Positions 6,035 through 14,931 are shown, numbered from the stretch's first letter. The stretch is DNA of 47,810 nt from Bryobacteraceae bacterium (GCA_025055455.1 JANWXD010000029.1:1-47810); one strand, 5' to 3'. Made by a program: numbers and translations. The notes: generated by a model from the letters alone, not told the origin.

Positions 6035-9028
6035 TTACGGACGCAGGAACGCGATGATGTCGGCCAGGTCCTGGCGGCTGAGGTAGGTTTCGAAGTCGTC
6101 CGGCATGAGGGAGATCGCCGAGGCGCGCATCTCGGCGATCTGATCCCGGGGCACGGTGTGGTCGAACTCGCCCGAGCCGCTGCGCAGCGTGATGGCCGCC
6201 TCGGTCTCCCGCACCAGAATGCCATCGTAGATGCGCCCGTCCTTGGTGGTGACGATGTAGTTCACGTAACGGGCTTCGATGGCGTAGCTCGGATCCAGAA
6301 TCGAATTCAGCAGCTCTTCTTTGGTTTTGTTGCTCACGCCGGACAGGTCCGGTCCGACGCGGGCACCGCGGCCCTGGTGCATGTGGCATCGGCCGCAGTG
6401 CTCGTCGAAGAGAATCCGGCCGCGCTTGGGATCGCCGCGAAGTTTGAGCACGTCGACGTGGAGCTCGACGACGCGGCGACGCCGGGAGGCATCGTATTGG
6501 AACAGGCGCCGCGCCCGTTCCGCGTTGGCCGGATCCGGGTCATCCAGCAGGCGTGCGCGTGCCGCCGCGTCCACAGCGCCGACTTCGATGTAGCGCTTCT
6601 CCAAGGCTTCGAGCAGCATCGGGACGCGCGGTCGCCGGTGAAGGAATGACTCGATCAGGCGCGTTCGGGCCGCGGGCGCGAGGGCTTTCCAGTGCGCCAG
6701 CAATGTCTGTGCGGCGGAGGGTTCGTCGAAGGCGGCCAGAGCGTCTACGGCGGCCACTTGAATCTCTGCGGGTTCGAAGCTGGACAGCACGCGCGCCAGC
6801 ACCGGGGCGGCCGAAGAGTACGGCGCCCCGCGAAGGGCGCGCACGGCCGCCGCGCGCAGCGCCGCAGATTCCTTGCGCGCCAGAGCGAGCTGACGCGCAG
6901 GCGCTACCAACTGGCCCAGCTGGAAAAACCGCGCCGCCTCCCACGCCGCTTGCCGCGCGGCGGGAGGACCTTGGACGGCTAGACGGCGCAAGGCGTTCGC
7001 GGCCGCCGGCGCTTCGAGCAGGCCCGTACCGCTGGCCTCGAGTCCCTGCGCCAATCCGCGCAGGGCGTGCTCGGGGTGGGCCAGCGAGCCGGCCGCGTGG
7101 ATCCAGCGTGCGATCTCCCCGGGCTGGCGCGAGGCGCCGATGAGGGCGCCCAATCCGGCGAGGAATTCCGGAGTTTGCCAAGCGACGCCGCGTTGCGCGA
7201 GGAACCTGGAAAACTGCGGGGCGGAATGGGCGGCGGAGGTCAGCACGGCGGTGCGGATCCAGGGATCCTTGGCATCCTTCACGGCCAAGTCTGCCAAGGC
7301 TTCGAGAGCGCGGGAAGTTTTCACCTCCCCGAGCGTCAGCGCCAGCTGGAGCCGGACGCGGGGCGCCGGATCGGTGGTCATGCGCAGCAGGGCGTTCTCC
7401 AAAGCGGGATCCTTTCCGGCGAGTGGTTCGGCCAGCCGGATGGCGTTTTCGCGCACGCCCGGGTGGGGATCGGCCAGCGCCTGCCGCACCAGGGCAGCGT
7501 CCAGAGCTCCGATTCCTTCCAAGGTCCACAGGGCGCGCACGCGGGCTTCGGGTTTCAAGCTGGTGCGGGCCAGCGCGGCGAGCAGGCCGGCCGCGGATCG
7601 GTCCTGCCGCTCCACGAGCAGCCGTTGCGCCGTCTCCCGGTGCCAGCCGTTGCTGTTCTCGAGGTGCCGGACGAGCTCGGCGGACGTGGCGGCTCCGAGG
7701 TTGGGGCGGAGGTTACCGCGACGACGGGGCCGGTTCGCCAAGATGCGCCAGATCCGCCCGCGGTTGTCCCCCGCCCAGAAATTCATGTTCTTTTTGAGCT
7801 CTTCGGGAATGGATTCGGGGGTTTCGATAAAGAGGCGGTACATGTCGGCGACGTAGAGGTTGCCGTCAGGCGCATTGGCGAAATTGCACGGCCGGAACCA
7901 TGTGTCGGTGGAGGCCAAGAATTCGACGCCGGGTTTGGCCCGCGCTGCCGCGAAAGTGACTCCGTCAGGCCGCAAGATATCCCGGTGCACGAGGTTGCCG
8001 CTGACGTCTCCGGTGAACACACTGCCCTGATATTGCGGGGGCCAGGCGTCCCCCGTATACAGCGTGCTGCCGGCCGCGGCGGTGAAGTATCCCGAGGCGT
8101 GTTCCACGCGGTCCAACCCCAGCTCCTGGTAGCGGCGCTGCCGCATACGAGTGCGTTCGACGCGCCAGGCCTGCGGCGGCGTCAGGGGGAACATCGGCGC
8201 CGAGGGGCGGCCGTGATCGGAAATATCCGGCGCGACCGGAGGCAGCGTCAGGAAGGGCGCCCGCGCCAGGTAGCGGCTCTCGAGCACGACGTGGCGCAGG
8301 TGGATGGTGTTGTGGGTAATGAACCGGTTGCCGAAATCGTCCATGGTGAGGCCGAACTGAGCCGGGCCCGAGACGGCTTCGGCCCGTCCGGTCCGCGGGT
8401 GGAACCGAAAATCAGCGCCGCCGACGAGCACCGGCGGGATTTCGGGGCGGCCCGGCGCAACGATGCGGCCCGGGGCGCCGTTGTTCGCGCAGTAGACCCA
8501 GTTGTCCACGCCGAGGCGGGGATTGGTGATGCGGCCCTCCGGATTCACCTTCGGGAATCCCGTGTACAACACCTGGCGGAAGTCCGCTCGTCCGTCGCGG
8601 TTGGTGTCTTTGAAGAACAGAATGTCGGGGGCGCTGGTGACGATGAGGCCTCCATTCCACGGCAAGATTCCGCTGACCTGGAGCACGCGATCGACAAAGA
8701 TGAAGCGGCGTTCGAAGCGGCCGTCGCCGTCGGCGTCCTCGAGCAGCTTGATACGGGAACGGGCAGGCTTCCCCGGCGGCGGATCCTCGGGATAATCGCG
8801 CATCTCGGCGACGTATAGCCGGCCGTTCTCGTCGAAGGCCAGGTCCACCGGATCCACCACGTCCGGCTCGGCCAGGAAAAGTTCCACGCGAAAGTCTTCG
8901 CTGAGACGGAAACTCTCGAGAGCCTCTTGAGGCGAGAGGGGCGGGGGTTCCGATGAGCGCCGGCCGCAGGCGGCTACCAGCAGAAAGCAGGCCGCCACGG
9001 CGGTGTTCTTCCACCAGGATCGCCGCAT
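6035..9028 (-). CDS. Lipoprotein with membrane-bound dehydrogenase propeller, HEAT repeats and cytochrome c domain
   Basis: A 997-residue exported protein. A lipobox (FLLVAACGRR) sits at residues ~15-24. Residues ~40-430 form a soluble-dehydrogenase-like propeller (DLAFDENGRLYVAEMRDYP, GPAQFGLTMDDFGNRF, FANAPDGNLYVADMY) of the type seen in Pirellula/Verrucomicrobium proteins. Residues ~440-840 are Ala/Leu-rich HEAT-like repeats. The C-terminal haem domain has CGRCH at 878-882 and a likely axial Met near 975 (SLMPDDF). The protein probably oxidises a carbohydrate-type substrate and passes electrons to its haem; the substrate is unknown. It is divergent from serS and upstream of the CcmH-like gene. 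Confidence 0.85.
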   Translation of the reverse strand: MRRSWWKNTAVAACFLLVAACGRRSSEPPPLSPQEALESFRLSEDFRVELFLAEPDVVDPVDLAFDENGRLYVAEMRDYPEDPPPGKPARSRIKLLEDADGDGRFERRFIFVDRVLQVSGILPWNGGLIVTSAPDILFFKDTNRDGRADFRQVLYTGFPKVNPEGRITNPRLGVDNWVYCANNGAPGRIVAPGRPEIPPVLVGGADFRFHPRTGRAEAVSGPAQFGLTMDDFGNRFITHNTIHLRHVVLESRYLARAPFLTLPPVAPDISDHGRPSAPMFPLTPPQAWRVERTRMRQRRYQELGLDRVEHASGYFTAAAGSTLYTGDAWPPQYQGSVFTGDVSGNLVHRDILRPDGVTFAAARAKPGVEFLASTDTWFRPCNFANAPDGNLYVADMYRLFIETPESIPEELKKNMNFWAGDNRGRIWRILANRPRRRGNLRPNLGAATSAELVRHLENSNGWHRETAQRLLVERQDRSAAGLLAALARTSLKPEARVRALWTLEGIGALDAALVRQALADPHPGVRENAIRLAEPLAGKDPALENALLRMTTDPAPRVRLQLALTLGEVKTSRALEALADLAVKDAKDPWIRTAVLTSAAHSAPQFSRFLAQRGVAWQTPEFLAGLGALIGASRQPGEIARWIHAAGSLAHPEHALRGLAQGLEASGTGLLEAPAAANALRRLAVQGPPAARQAAWEAARFFQLGQLVAPARQLALARKESAALRAAAVRALRGAPYSSAAPVLARVLSSFEPAEIQVAAVDALAAFDEPSAAQTLLAHWKALAPAARTRLIESFLHRRPRVPMLLEALEKRYIEVGAVDAAARARLLDDPDPANAERARRLFQYDASRRRRVVELHVDVLKLRGDPKRGRILFDEHCGRCHMHQGRGARVGPDLSGVSNKTKEELLNSILDPSYAIEARYVNYIVTTKDGRIYDGILVRETEAAITLRSGSGEFDHTVPRDQIAEMRASAISLMPDDFETYLSRQDLADIIAFLRP

Positions 9029-9096
9029 TGCCCCAAGGAACTATCCTACGACGCGGTGGTTGCGCGCCGGACGCGGACATTGGAGCATGAAAGCGT

Positions 9097-10380
9097 ATGT
9101 ATGATCTGGCGTATTTTCGGGCCAACTTGGACGAGATTGCTCGCCGGCTGGCGACGCGCGGCCTGGCGCTCGACGGGGACAAGTTCCGCGACCTCGATGC
9201 GCGGCGCCGTGCCGCCATTACGGAAGCCGAACGGCTGCGCGCACAGCGCAACGCCGAAACAGCGGAAATCGCCCGGTTGCGCCAACTCGGCGAGGACACG
9301 AGCGGGCGCCAGCAGAAGGTCCGCGAGCTGGCCGGGCGGATCAGCGCGCTGGAGGAGGAGGCCAAGCGGCTCGACGAGCAATTTCGCCAGGAACTTGCGG
9401 GTGTTCCCAATCTTCCCCACGAATCCGTGCCCGTCGGGGCCGACGAAACCGGCAATGTCGAAGTGCGCCGCTGGGGACGCCCGCGAGAATTCGATTTCGT
9501 GCCCAAGGCGCACTGGGACCTAGGCCCGGAATTAGGGATTCTCGATTTCGAGCGGGCCGCCAAGATCACGGGGGCGCGTTTTGCGGTGTACTGGGATCTC
9601 GGCGCGAAACTGGAACGGGCGCTGATCAATTTCATGCTCGACCTGCACACCCGCGAGCACGGCTATACGGAGGTTCTGCCCCCGTTTCTGATCAATTCCG
9701 CCAGCCTGTACGGCACGGGCCAGTTGCCGAAATTCGCCGGCGACCTGTTCAAATGCGAGAGCTACGACTTCTGGCTGGCGCCGACGGCGGAGGTGCCGGT
9801 GACGAACCTGTACCGGGACGAGACGCTCGAGGGCGACGCGCTGCCCATCAAGCTGTGCGCCTATACGCCCTGCTTCCGCAGCGAAGCCGGCTCGTACGGC
9901 AAGGACGTGCGTGGCATCATCCGCCAGCACCAGTTCCAAAAGGTGGAGCTGGTGAAATTCGCACGGCCGGAGCAAAGCTATGACGAGCTGGAGTCGCTGA
10001 CGCACGACGCCGAGCAGGTTTTGCGCCGGCTCCAGATTCCCTTCCGCACGGTGGCGCTGTGCACGGGCGATTTGGGTTTCGCCTCGGCGAAAACTTACGA
10101 CATCGAGGCGTGGCTTCCGGGCTTGGGAGCCTACAAAGAAATCTCTTCTTGTTCGAATTTCGAGGCGTTCCAGGCGCGCCGGGCCGGCATCCGGTTCCGG
10201 GCCGCAAAGGGGAAAACCGATTATGTCCACACGTTGAATGGCAGCGGTCTGGCGGTCGGACGCACCTGGGTGGCCATCGTGGAGAACTACCAGCAGCGTG
10301 ACGGCAGCGTGGTGATACCGGAGGCGCTGCGGCCCTATTTGAACGCCGAGTGCATCAGCCGGCAAGGGGTGCTCCGGTAA
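9097..10380 (+). CDS. serS: Serine--tRNA ligase
   Basis: A 427-residue class II aminoacyl-tRNA synthetase that charges tRNA(Ser). Residues ~1-110 are the long tRNA-binding coiled coil ([19 protein letters not shown], many Arg/Glu/Ala). The catalytic core follows with motif 2 ([20 protein letters not shown], near 265-284) and motif 3 ([17 protein letters not shown], near 385-401). The Ser-specific [10 protein letters not shown] segment is present. GGAG lies 11 nt upstream of the ATG. Length and motifs are complete. Confidence 0.97.
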   Translation: MYDLAYFRANLDEIARRLATRGLALDGDKFRDLDARRRAAITEAERLRAQRNAETAEIARLRQLGEDTSGRQQKVRELAGRISALEEEAKRLDEQFRQELAGVPNLPHESVPVGADETGNVEVRRWGRPREFDFVPKAHWDLGPELGILDFERAAKITGARFAVYWDLGAKLERALINFMLDLHTREHGYTEVLPPFLINSASLYGTGQLPKFAGDLFKCESYDFWLAPTAEVPVTNLYRDETLEGDALPIKLCAYTPCFRSEAGSYGKDVRGIIRQHQFQKVELVKFARPEQSYDELESLTHDAEQVLRRLQIPFRTVALCTGDLGFASAKTYDIEAWLPGLGAYKEISSCSNFEAFQARRAGIRFRAAKGKTDYVHTLNGSGLAVGRTWVAIVENYQQRDGSVVIPEALRPYLNAECISRQGVLR

Positions 10381-10411
10381 GACGGGAGTGGGCCGGAAAC
10401 CGACGGTCACA

Positions 10412-10438
10412 GGCCAACGCAAGCTCGGGGCTGGCCGG
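10412..10438 (+). promoter_or_regulatory. Upstream arm of a possible antiterminator in the tail-like gene leader
   Basis: CGGGGCTGGCCGG (10426-10438) can pair with CCGGCCCGGCCCCG (10541-10554), the left side of the terminator, over 13 pairs with one bulged C and one G-U. The same segment can instead form a local hairpin, GGCCA (10412-10416) with TGGCC (10432-10436). The two pairings exclude each other, as in attenuators and riboswitches. Pieces such as CACAGGCCA and ACGCAAGC recall c-di-GMP-I aptamers in order, but the full consensus is not met, so no class is assigned. Confidence 0.4.
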
Positions 10439-10543
10439 TAACTTGGCTCGATCGGTGGAGTTAGCTCGGCGCAGGCCAATCTTTTCGGGATCGACGACGC
10501 CGGCTGACATGTCTAGACTGGAGCCGGAGGCAGTTCCCAGCCG

Positions 10544-10580
10544 GCCCGGCCCCGCAGGCGGGGCCGGGCGTTCGTGTTTT
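10544..10580 (+). terminator. Strong hairpin terminator ahead of the tail-like gene
   Basis: GCCCGGCCCCG (10544-10554) and CGGGGCCGGGC (10559-10569) form a perfect 11-bp stem with loop CAGG, followed by GTTCGTGTTTT. It lies 164 nt after the serS stop but only 11 nt before the GGAGG (10591-10595) of the next gene. It may simply end serS, or act as a conditional terminator for the downstream gene. Confidence 0.65.
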
Positions 10581-10600
10581 CCGACCCCTGGGAGGCGTTC

Positions 10601-12757
10601 ATGAGATTCTTGCGCGCGGCTGCGCTGAGTTTGGCGTGGACGGGCTCCGCCCTGGCGGCCCCACCGCTGACCACCATCGAGGACGTGCTCTACAAGGCCG
10701 ATGGCAAACCGTTTCACGGGCTGGCAGTGATCCAATGGAAAACGTTTCAAGCTGCCGACGGCTCGACGATCGCTACCAGCAGCTTGGCAGTGCCGGTCGT
10801 CAATGGGCTGTTGCGGGTGCAGCTGGTGCCGACCACGAATGCATCACCAGGCGCCTATTACACGGTGCGGTACCTGGCGGAGGGCCGGATTCAGTTCGAG
10901 GAGAGCTGGGCGGTGTCGCCGAGCCCGGTCCCATTGAAACTCAAAGACGTGCGTGTTGCCGGATCCGTGCCGGGGGGTTCGCCGGGCGGACCGCCGCCGA
11001 ACCCCCAGACGCAGATTCAAATCTCCGACGTTTTGGGTCTGTCTGAAGAGCTCGCCACACGGCCCCTGAAAGGTCCGGGCTACGCGCCCAACCGCGCAGC
11101 GATGATCAACCAGTTGGGCGAGTTGGAGGCCGTGGTGGGGAATTTGTCGGACTGCGTGCGAGTGGATGGCACGGCGGGACCTTGCGGCACGACCGGCAGC
11201 ACCGGCCCAGGTTTCGTGGACGGGGAAACCCCGGCGGGTCTGATCAACGGTTCCAACGCGACCTTCACGCTGGCCAACCCGCCGAGTCCGGGCTCGAGCT
11301 TGGCGCTCTACCGCAACGGGCTGCGGCAGCAGCAGGGACTGGATTACACCTTGAGCGGCAACACGATTACGTTTCTGCCCGGTGCGATTCCGCAGCCGGG
11401 CGACACGCTACTGGCTTCCTACCGGCTGGCGGACGCGGGAAACCCGTCGGGCCAGGCGGGCGGCCATCTGACCGGGACCTACCCGAATCCTCAGATTGCG
11501 CCGGGAGTGATTTCCGACGTGAACATTTCCGATGTGGCGGGGATCCGGGAGTCGAAGCTGGCTTTGAACTTTCCGACGCACTCCAATGCCAACGACCCGA
11601 CCGCCGGCGAGAAGGCAGCACTGGCGGGTACGGCGGGAACCCCGTCGGCGACGAACCGCTACGTGACGGACCAAGATCCACGGTTGAGCAACGCGCGGAC
11701 GCCGACGCCGCATGGGCTGCTGAGCGCCAGCCACAGCGACACGACGCCGGGCAGTCCGACGCGTGGGGATCTGATCGTGGCCGCGGGCAGTCCAGCGACC
11801 TGGACGCGGCTTCCGATCGGCCCGGCCAACCGCTGTCTGATGTCGAACGGATTCGACGCGATCTGGAACACGTGCTTGTACACCGGATTCAGCGCCGGTT
11901 CCGTCCCTTTCGTCGACTCCAGCGGACTGCTGGCGCAAAACAACACCCGGCTTTACTGGGACAACAACAACCGGCGCCTGTCGGTGGGAAATAATCTCGC
12001 CGGCGCCACCTTGTACGTGTACGACGCACTCAGCGCGACCGGCCTGACCTCGCTGGTCGTGCGGGCCGGACAGGGACAGGGAACCACGCCGTTGCAGACG
12101 TGGCTGAATTCCAGCGGGGCGGAGCTGGCGCGTGTGGATGCTTCCGGGAACTTCACCGGGGCGTCGTTTACCGCGGCCACGACGAGTTCGCGCGCCGCCT
12201 GGCGAGATACGGGGCTCGCCGGCGATCCCGGCGTCGTGGCGAATGGCGATACGTGGTACAACTCGGCGGTGCAAGCGCGCAAGACGGCGGAGGCGGGCCA
12301 AGTCCACACGCTCCCGCAGGTGATCTGTAGCAGCACCGGCACGGCCACGAGTTCCACGGGTCTGACGCGCTTAGGCAGCTGCACGGTGCCCGGAAACTAT
12401 TTGAGGCCCGGCGACCGGGTGACCATCGACTTCCACTTTTCCCACGAAGGCACGGCCGTCGGTTTCACGGTGGAGGTGCGTTGGGGCGCCACGACGCTGC
12501 TCGCGCGCAGCGCGTCGGCCGGCGAGACTCACGTGGCGGGGCGGGCGGAGGCCGGCGTGCACACGGCGGGAGCGGCTTGGAGCACGCAGAGCTGGGGCGC
12601 TTCATTGGCGCTCGCCACGTCGGTGGGTAATGCCTCCGACTCGCTGGCGGCGCCGCTCGTCGTCGACTTACTAGCCCGCATGGCCGGCCCTACCACGGAG
12701 ACGGTCACCTTGCGGAATTTCACTGTTCTCCGTTATCCGGCACAGGCCAATCCGTGA
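10601..12757 (+). CDS. Secreted protein with phage-tail-fibre-like modules
   Basis: A 718-residue protein with a Sec signal peptide (MRFLRAAALSLAWTGSALAA). Residues ~22-120 form a beta-sandwich-like domain. Then come modules typical of phage and environmental tail-fibre or collar proteins: LALYRNGLRQQQGLDYTLSG with ALYRNG, GGHLTGTYPNPQIAPGVISD, DPRLSNARTPTPHGLLSASHSDT followed by GSPTRGDLIVAAGSPATWTRL, and LTSLVVRAGQGQGTTPLQTW. The last ~170 residues form a Ser/Thr-rich beta domain. The start at 10601 has GGAGG 5 nt upstream. The role is unknown: a surface adhesin or appendage tip is plausible because a Flp pilin gene follows by 111 nt. No phage head, tail or lysis genes flank it. Confidence 0.75.
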   Translation: MRFLRAAALSLAWTGSALAAPPLTTIEDVLYKADGKPFHGLAVIQWKTFQAADGSTIATSSLAVPVVNGLLRVQLVPTTNASPGAYYTVRYLAEGRIQFEESWAVSPSPVPLKLKDVRVAGSVPGGSPGGPPPNPQTQIQISDVLGLSEELATRPLKGPGYAPNRAAMINQLGELEAVVGNLSDCVRVDGTAGPCGTTGSTGPGFVDGETPAGLINGSNATFTLANPPSPGSSLALYRNGLRQQQGLDYTLSGNTITFLPGAIPQPGDTLLASYRLADAGNPSGQAGGHLTGTYPNPQIAPGVISDVNISDVAGIRESKLALNFPTHSNANDPTAGEKAALAGTAGTPSATNRYVTDQDPRLSNARTPTPHGLLSASHSDTTPGSPTRGDLIVAAGSPATWTRLPIGPANRCLMSNGFDAIWNTCLYTGFSAGSVPFVDSSGLLAQNNTRLYWDNNNRRLSVGNNLAGATLYVYDALSATGLTSLVVRAGQGQGTTPLQTWLNSSGAELARVDASGNFTGASFTAATTSSRAAWRDTGLAGDPGVVANGDTWYNSAVQARKTAEAGQVHTLPQVICSSTGTATSSTGLTRLGSCTVPGNYLRPGDRVTIDFHFSHEGTAVGFTVEVRWGATTLLARSASAGETHVAGRAEAGVHTAGAAWSTQSWGASLALATSVGNASDSLAAPLVVDLLARMAGPTTETVTLRNFTVLRYPAQANP

Positions 12758-12815
12758 GGGCCTTCGGAGTTTTTTCCTCTTCAGGACTTGGCGAAACCAC
12801 TGATTGGCGGACCGG

Positions 12816-12827
12816 CCGAGATCTCGG
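12816..12827. promoter_or_regulatory. Perfect 12-bp palindrome in the pilin leader
   Basis: CCGAGATCTCGG is a perfect palindrome 41 nt upstream of the pilin start. It could be a dimeric regulator site or a short RNA hairpin. Nothing links it to a known regulator. Confidence 0.3.
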
Positions 12828-12868
12828 AAACTGGAGGAGACAGCTCGGAGACTCGAAAGGTGGTGGTC

Positions 12869-13060
12869 ATGCGCCGTTTTTGGACAAATGCCGCCCGGTG
12901 GGGCTTTTGGCAAGAGGACGGGGGCCAGGACCTGGTCGAATATGCATTGTTGGCGGGTTTTGTGGCGGTGGCCGGCGCGGCGGCTTTTCCGCCCGCCGCG
13001 CAATCCATCAGCTCGATCTTCTCGCGCGTACAGAGCGTTTTGAGCCAAGCAGGGGCTTGA
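12869..13060 (+). CDS. Flp-type (type IVb, Tad) pilin
   Basis: A 63-residue class III prepilin. After a basic leader MRRFWTNAARWGFWQEDGG comes QDLVEYALLAGFVAVAGAAA: cleavage after the last Gly would place Glu at +5 and Tyr at +6, the Flp signature read by TadV/CpaA-type prepilin peptidases. The hydrophobic helix follows, then a short tail (SIFSRVQSVLSQAGA). The start at 12869 is preferred over an open upstream extension to 12788 because AAAGGTGG lies 5-8 nt before it and homology begins there. No tad assembly genes are in the window, so assembly proteins must come from elsewhere. Confidence 0.85.
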   Translation: MRRFWTNAARWGFWQEDGGQDLVEYALLAGFVAVAGAAAFPPAAQSISSIFSRVQSVLSQAGA

Positions 13061-13133
13061 TCGCTTTCCCGGCGCCCTAGGTTGCTCGGAGGGAGGGCGG
13101 CGCGGGCGTTGGGCGGGCGCGAGGAGGCGTACT

Positions 13134-14090
13134 TCAGTTCTTCAAATACTTCTTCAGATCGGGGTTGATCTGCGCCTGAACGTCCGGGTGGTCGAGGTTG
13201 TCGCGCGTGATCAGCCGTGGGGCCAGCGCGTTGACCTTCGGAGGCGTTTCGCCTCTCAGTTTCCGGACCGCCGCCATCACGGATTCGTAGCCCATCTTGA
13301 AGGGGTGTTGCACCACCAGCGAGTCGACCAGTCCGCTGCGTAGTTCTTCGAGCAGCGTCGGGCTCCAATCGAAGCCCACCAGCTTGACTTTGCTGCGCCG
13401 CCCTTTGAGCGCCTGGACCGCGCCGACGGTGCTGGACTCATTAGAGGCGAACATGCCGTCCAGATCGGGGTGCGCGGTGAGCATGTTTTCCGCTACGGCC
13501 AGTGACTTGGCGTAGTCGGACATCCCGAAACGTTTGTCCACGATGACGATTCCGGGAAATTTTTCCCGGATGGTGTCTTCGAAGCCCGCTTCGCGCTCCA
13601 TGGTGGAGGCCGAACCCGGCTGCGTCGCCACCATGGCCACCTTGCCCTTGCCTCCGAGGATCTCCCCCATGCGCTCGGCGGCCATCCGTCCAGCGCCGTA
13701 GTTATCCGTGGCCACATACGAGACGAACTGGTCGGTGTCGATTCCGGAATCGAAGATCACGACGGGGATGCCCTGGCGCGCGGCGCGCTCGACGACTCCC
13801 ACCATCGCTTTTTTGTCGATCGGGGCCAGAACGAGCGCGTCCACGCGGCGGTTGATCATCGTTTCCGCGATCTGCAACTGGATGGTGTAATCGGTCTCGG
13901 TGGGCGGGCCGTTCCAAAGGATCTCCACGCCGGTCTCCTGGGCCGCGGCGGCCGCTCCGGCGTGCACCGACTGCCAGAACAGATGAGCGCGGCCTTTGGG
14001 GATGACGGCGATGACTCGCTTGGTGTGGCGGCGGCAAGCCGCAAGAATTAGGGGCGGCAGAATCGTGAGAATCTTGCGCCGGGAGGTCAT
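13134..14090 (-). CDS. Sugar ABC transporter substrate-binding lipoprotein, RbsB-like
   Basis: A 318-residue type I periplasmic binding protein. The lipobox LILAAC lies near residue 15-20, then the fold with IAVIPKGRAHLFWQSVHAGA, DALVLAPIDKKAM, PVVIFDSGIDTDQ, YVATDNYGAGRMAAE and GFDWSPTLLEEL. Binding proteins of this subfamily bring ribose-like sugars or related ligands to an ABC importer; some act with sensors. No ATPase or permease gene is next to it, so its partner is unknown. It may work with the ribokinase at the window start, which is speculation. Confidence 0.88.
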   Translation of the reverse strand: MTSRRKILTILPPLILAACRRHTKRVIAVIPKGRAHLFWQSVHAGAAAAAQETGVEILWNGPPTETDYTIQLQIAETMINRRVDALVLAPIDKKAMVGVVERAARQGIPVVIFDSGIDTDQFVSYVATDNYGAGRMAAERMGEILGGKGKVAMVATQPGSASTMEREAGFEDTIREKFPGIVIVDKRFGMSDYAKSLAVAENMLTAHPDLDGMFASNESSTVGAVQALKGRRSKVKLVGFDWSPTLLEELRSGLVDSLVVQHPFKMGYESVMAAVRKLRGETPPKVNALAPRLITRDNLDHPDVQAQINPDLKKYLKN

Positions 14091-14170
14091 TTCATCGAGA
14101 TTGTTTCAGAGAGATTTTTTCATAGCGCCGTGCTGCCGCGCCAGTGCGAGGCGGGCGTTGGTGGGCCGGA

Positions 14171-14509
14171 TCACAGCGTGATGACCTGATCTGGAGGATT
14201 GGAGGCGAGCGCTCGATAGAGATCGGGAAAGCAGCCGATCAAGACGCCGTCGAAGAGCTTGTCGGCGATGTCCCGTTCGTAGCAGCATTGGTCACAGCCC
14301 ATCAAGAGGATGTTTTTCTCCCTCGCCACCTTCACCAACCGCTCGCCGAGGGGGTCGCCCTTGCGCAGGATGTAATTGTTGTCCTCGAAGAAGAACATGG
14401 CGACGACGTCGGCGCCATGGCGGTCCTCCTCGAGTTGCGGCAGGATCATCCGGCCGAGCTTGTAGGACACCGTGTGGCCGGTGGTGGCAAAAATATAGGC
14501 GACTTTCAT
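14171..14509 (-). CDS. DsrE-like sulfur-relay family protein
   Basis: A 112-residue single-domain protein, MKVAYIFATTGHTVSYKLG through DLYRALASNPPDQVITL. The fold order and the LMGCDQCCYERD segment (Cys at the expected DsrE active-site loop near residues 75-79) point to the DsrE/DsrF family, which moves sulfane sulfur between proteins. It may be close to the SaoD group of DsrE-related proteins, recalled without a search. It starts inside the stop of the IscU-like gene (ATGA at 14506-14509), so the two are translationally coupled and probably work together. Confidence 0.75.
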   Translation of the reverse strand: MKVAYIFATTGHTVSYKLGRMILPQLEEDRHGADVVAMFFFEDNNYILRKGDPLGERLVKVAREKNILLMGCDQCCYERDIADKLFDGVLIGCFPDLYRALASNPPDQVITL

Positions 14510-14931
14510 CGGCGTTCGCTTCTCCTTTCTCCGTCCGAGTTCAAGGCGGCGTGCAGGGCTTCGACGGCCAGCGCGGCTCGCCCCTGACGGTGAGCGGGCA
14601 CGCCCTGGACCGCTGCGACGAGGTCGGCTGCGCGCAAAGCGAGGGCCTCTTCGGTGCGCCGGCCTGCCACCCAATGGGCCAGTAGCTCGCAGTAGGCCAG
14701 CAGGGTGGGGCACGTGGTGGCTCGGTAGTCCGCGCGAACGACGAGGCCGTCATCGACGTCGAGGTAAAAAATCACCTCGAGCTTTTCGGCCGGGTCGCGA
14801 CCGTGGCCGATGTGGTCGCTGGGTCCCGTCCAACGCGGCCGTCGCAGGGCTGCTTCGAACAAGTCGCGCGGGCTGCGGCCGCCAAGGGCGCAACAGGGCT
14901 CCGGCCTCATTTCAGAGTGAGAACGCATCAT
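14506..14931 (-). CDS. IscU/NifU-N-like Fe-S scaffold protein, degenerate
   Basis: A 141-residue protein that follows the IscU layout: LFEAALRRPRWTGP, then EKLEVIFYLDVDDG, YRATTCPTLLAYCELLAHWV, RTEEALALRAADLVAAV, and VPAHRQGRAALAVEALHAAL. IscU normally has three cluster-ligand Cys. Here only the middle one is evident (TTCPTLLAYC); the first site reads GHGRDPAEKL and the last reads AHRQGRAA, both without Cys. It may bind or deliver sulfur or a partner rather than build clusters. Start codons at 14931, 14928 and 14910 cannot be separated because none has a good ribosome binding site. Confidence 0.65.
   Translation of the reverse strand: MMRSHSEMRPEPCCALGGRSPRDLFEAALRRPRWTGPSDHIGHGRDPAEKLEVIFYLDVDDGLVVRADYRATTCPTLLAYCELLAHWVAGRRTEEALALRAADLVAAVQGVPAHRQGRAALAVEALHAALNSDGERRSERR

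Noticed and set aside
10381-10600. A definite c-di-GMP-I riboswitch call
   Set aside because: CACAGGCCA and ACGCAAGC resemble parts of the motif, but the stems and the tetraloop receptor expected between them are missing, so only an attenuator-like structure is claimed.
10601-12757. Prophage or tailocin remnant
   Set aside because: No other phage gene flanks it, and the protein has a Sec signal peptide, which tail fibres do not carry.
13134-14090. Part of a ribose ABC operon
   Set aside because: No ATPase or permease lies on either side, so only an orphan binding protein can be claimed.
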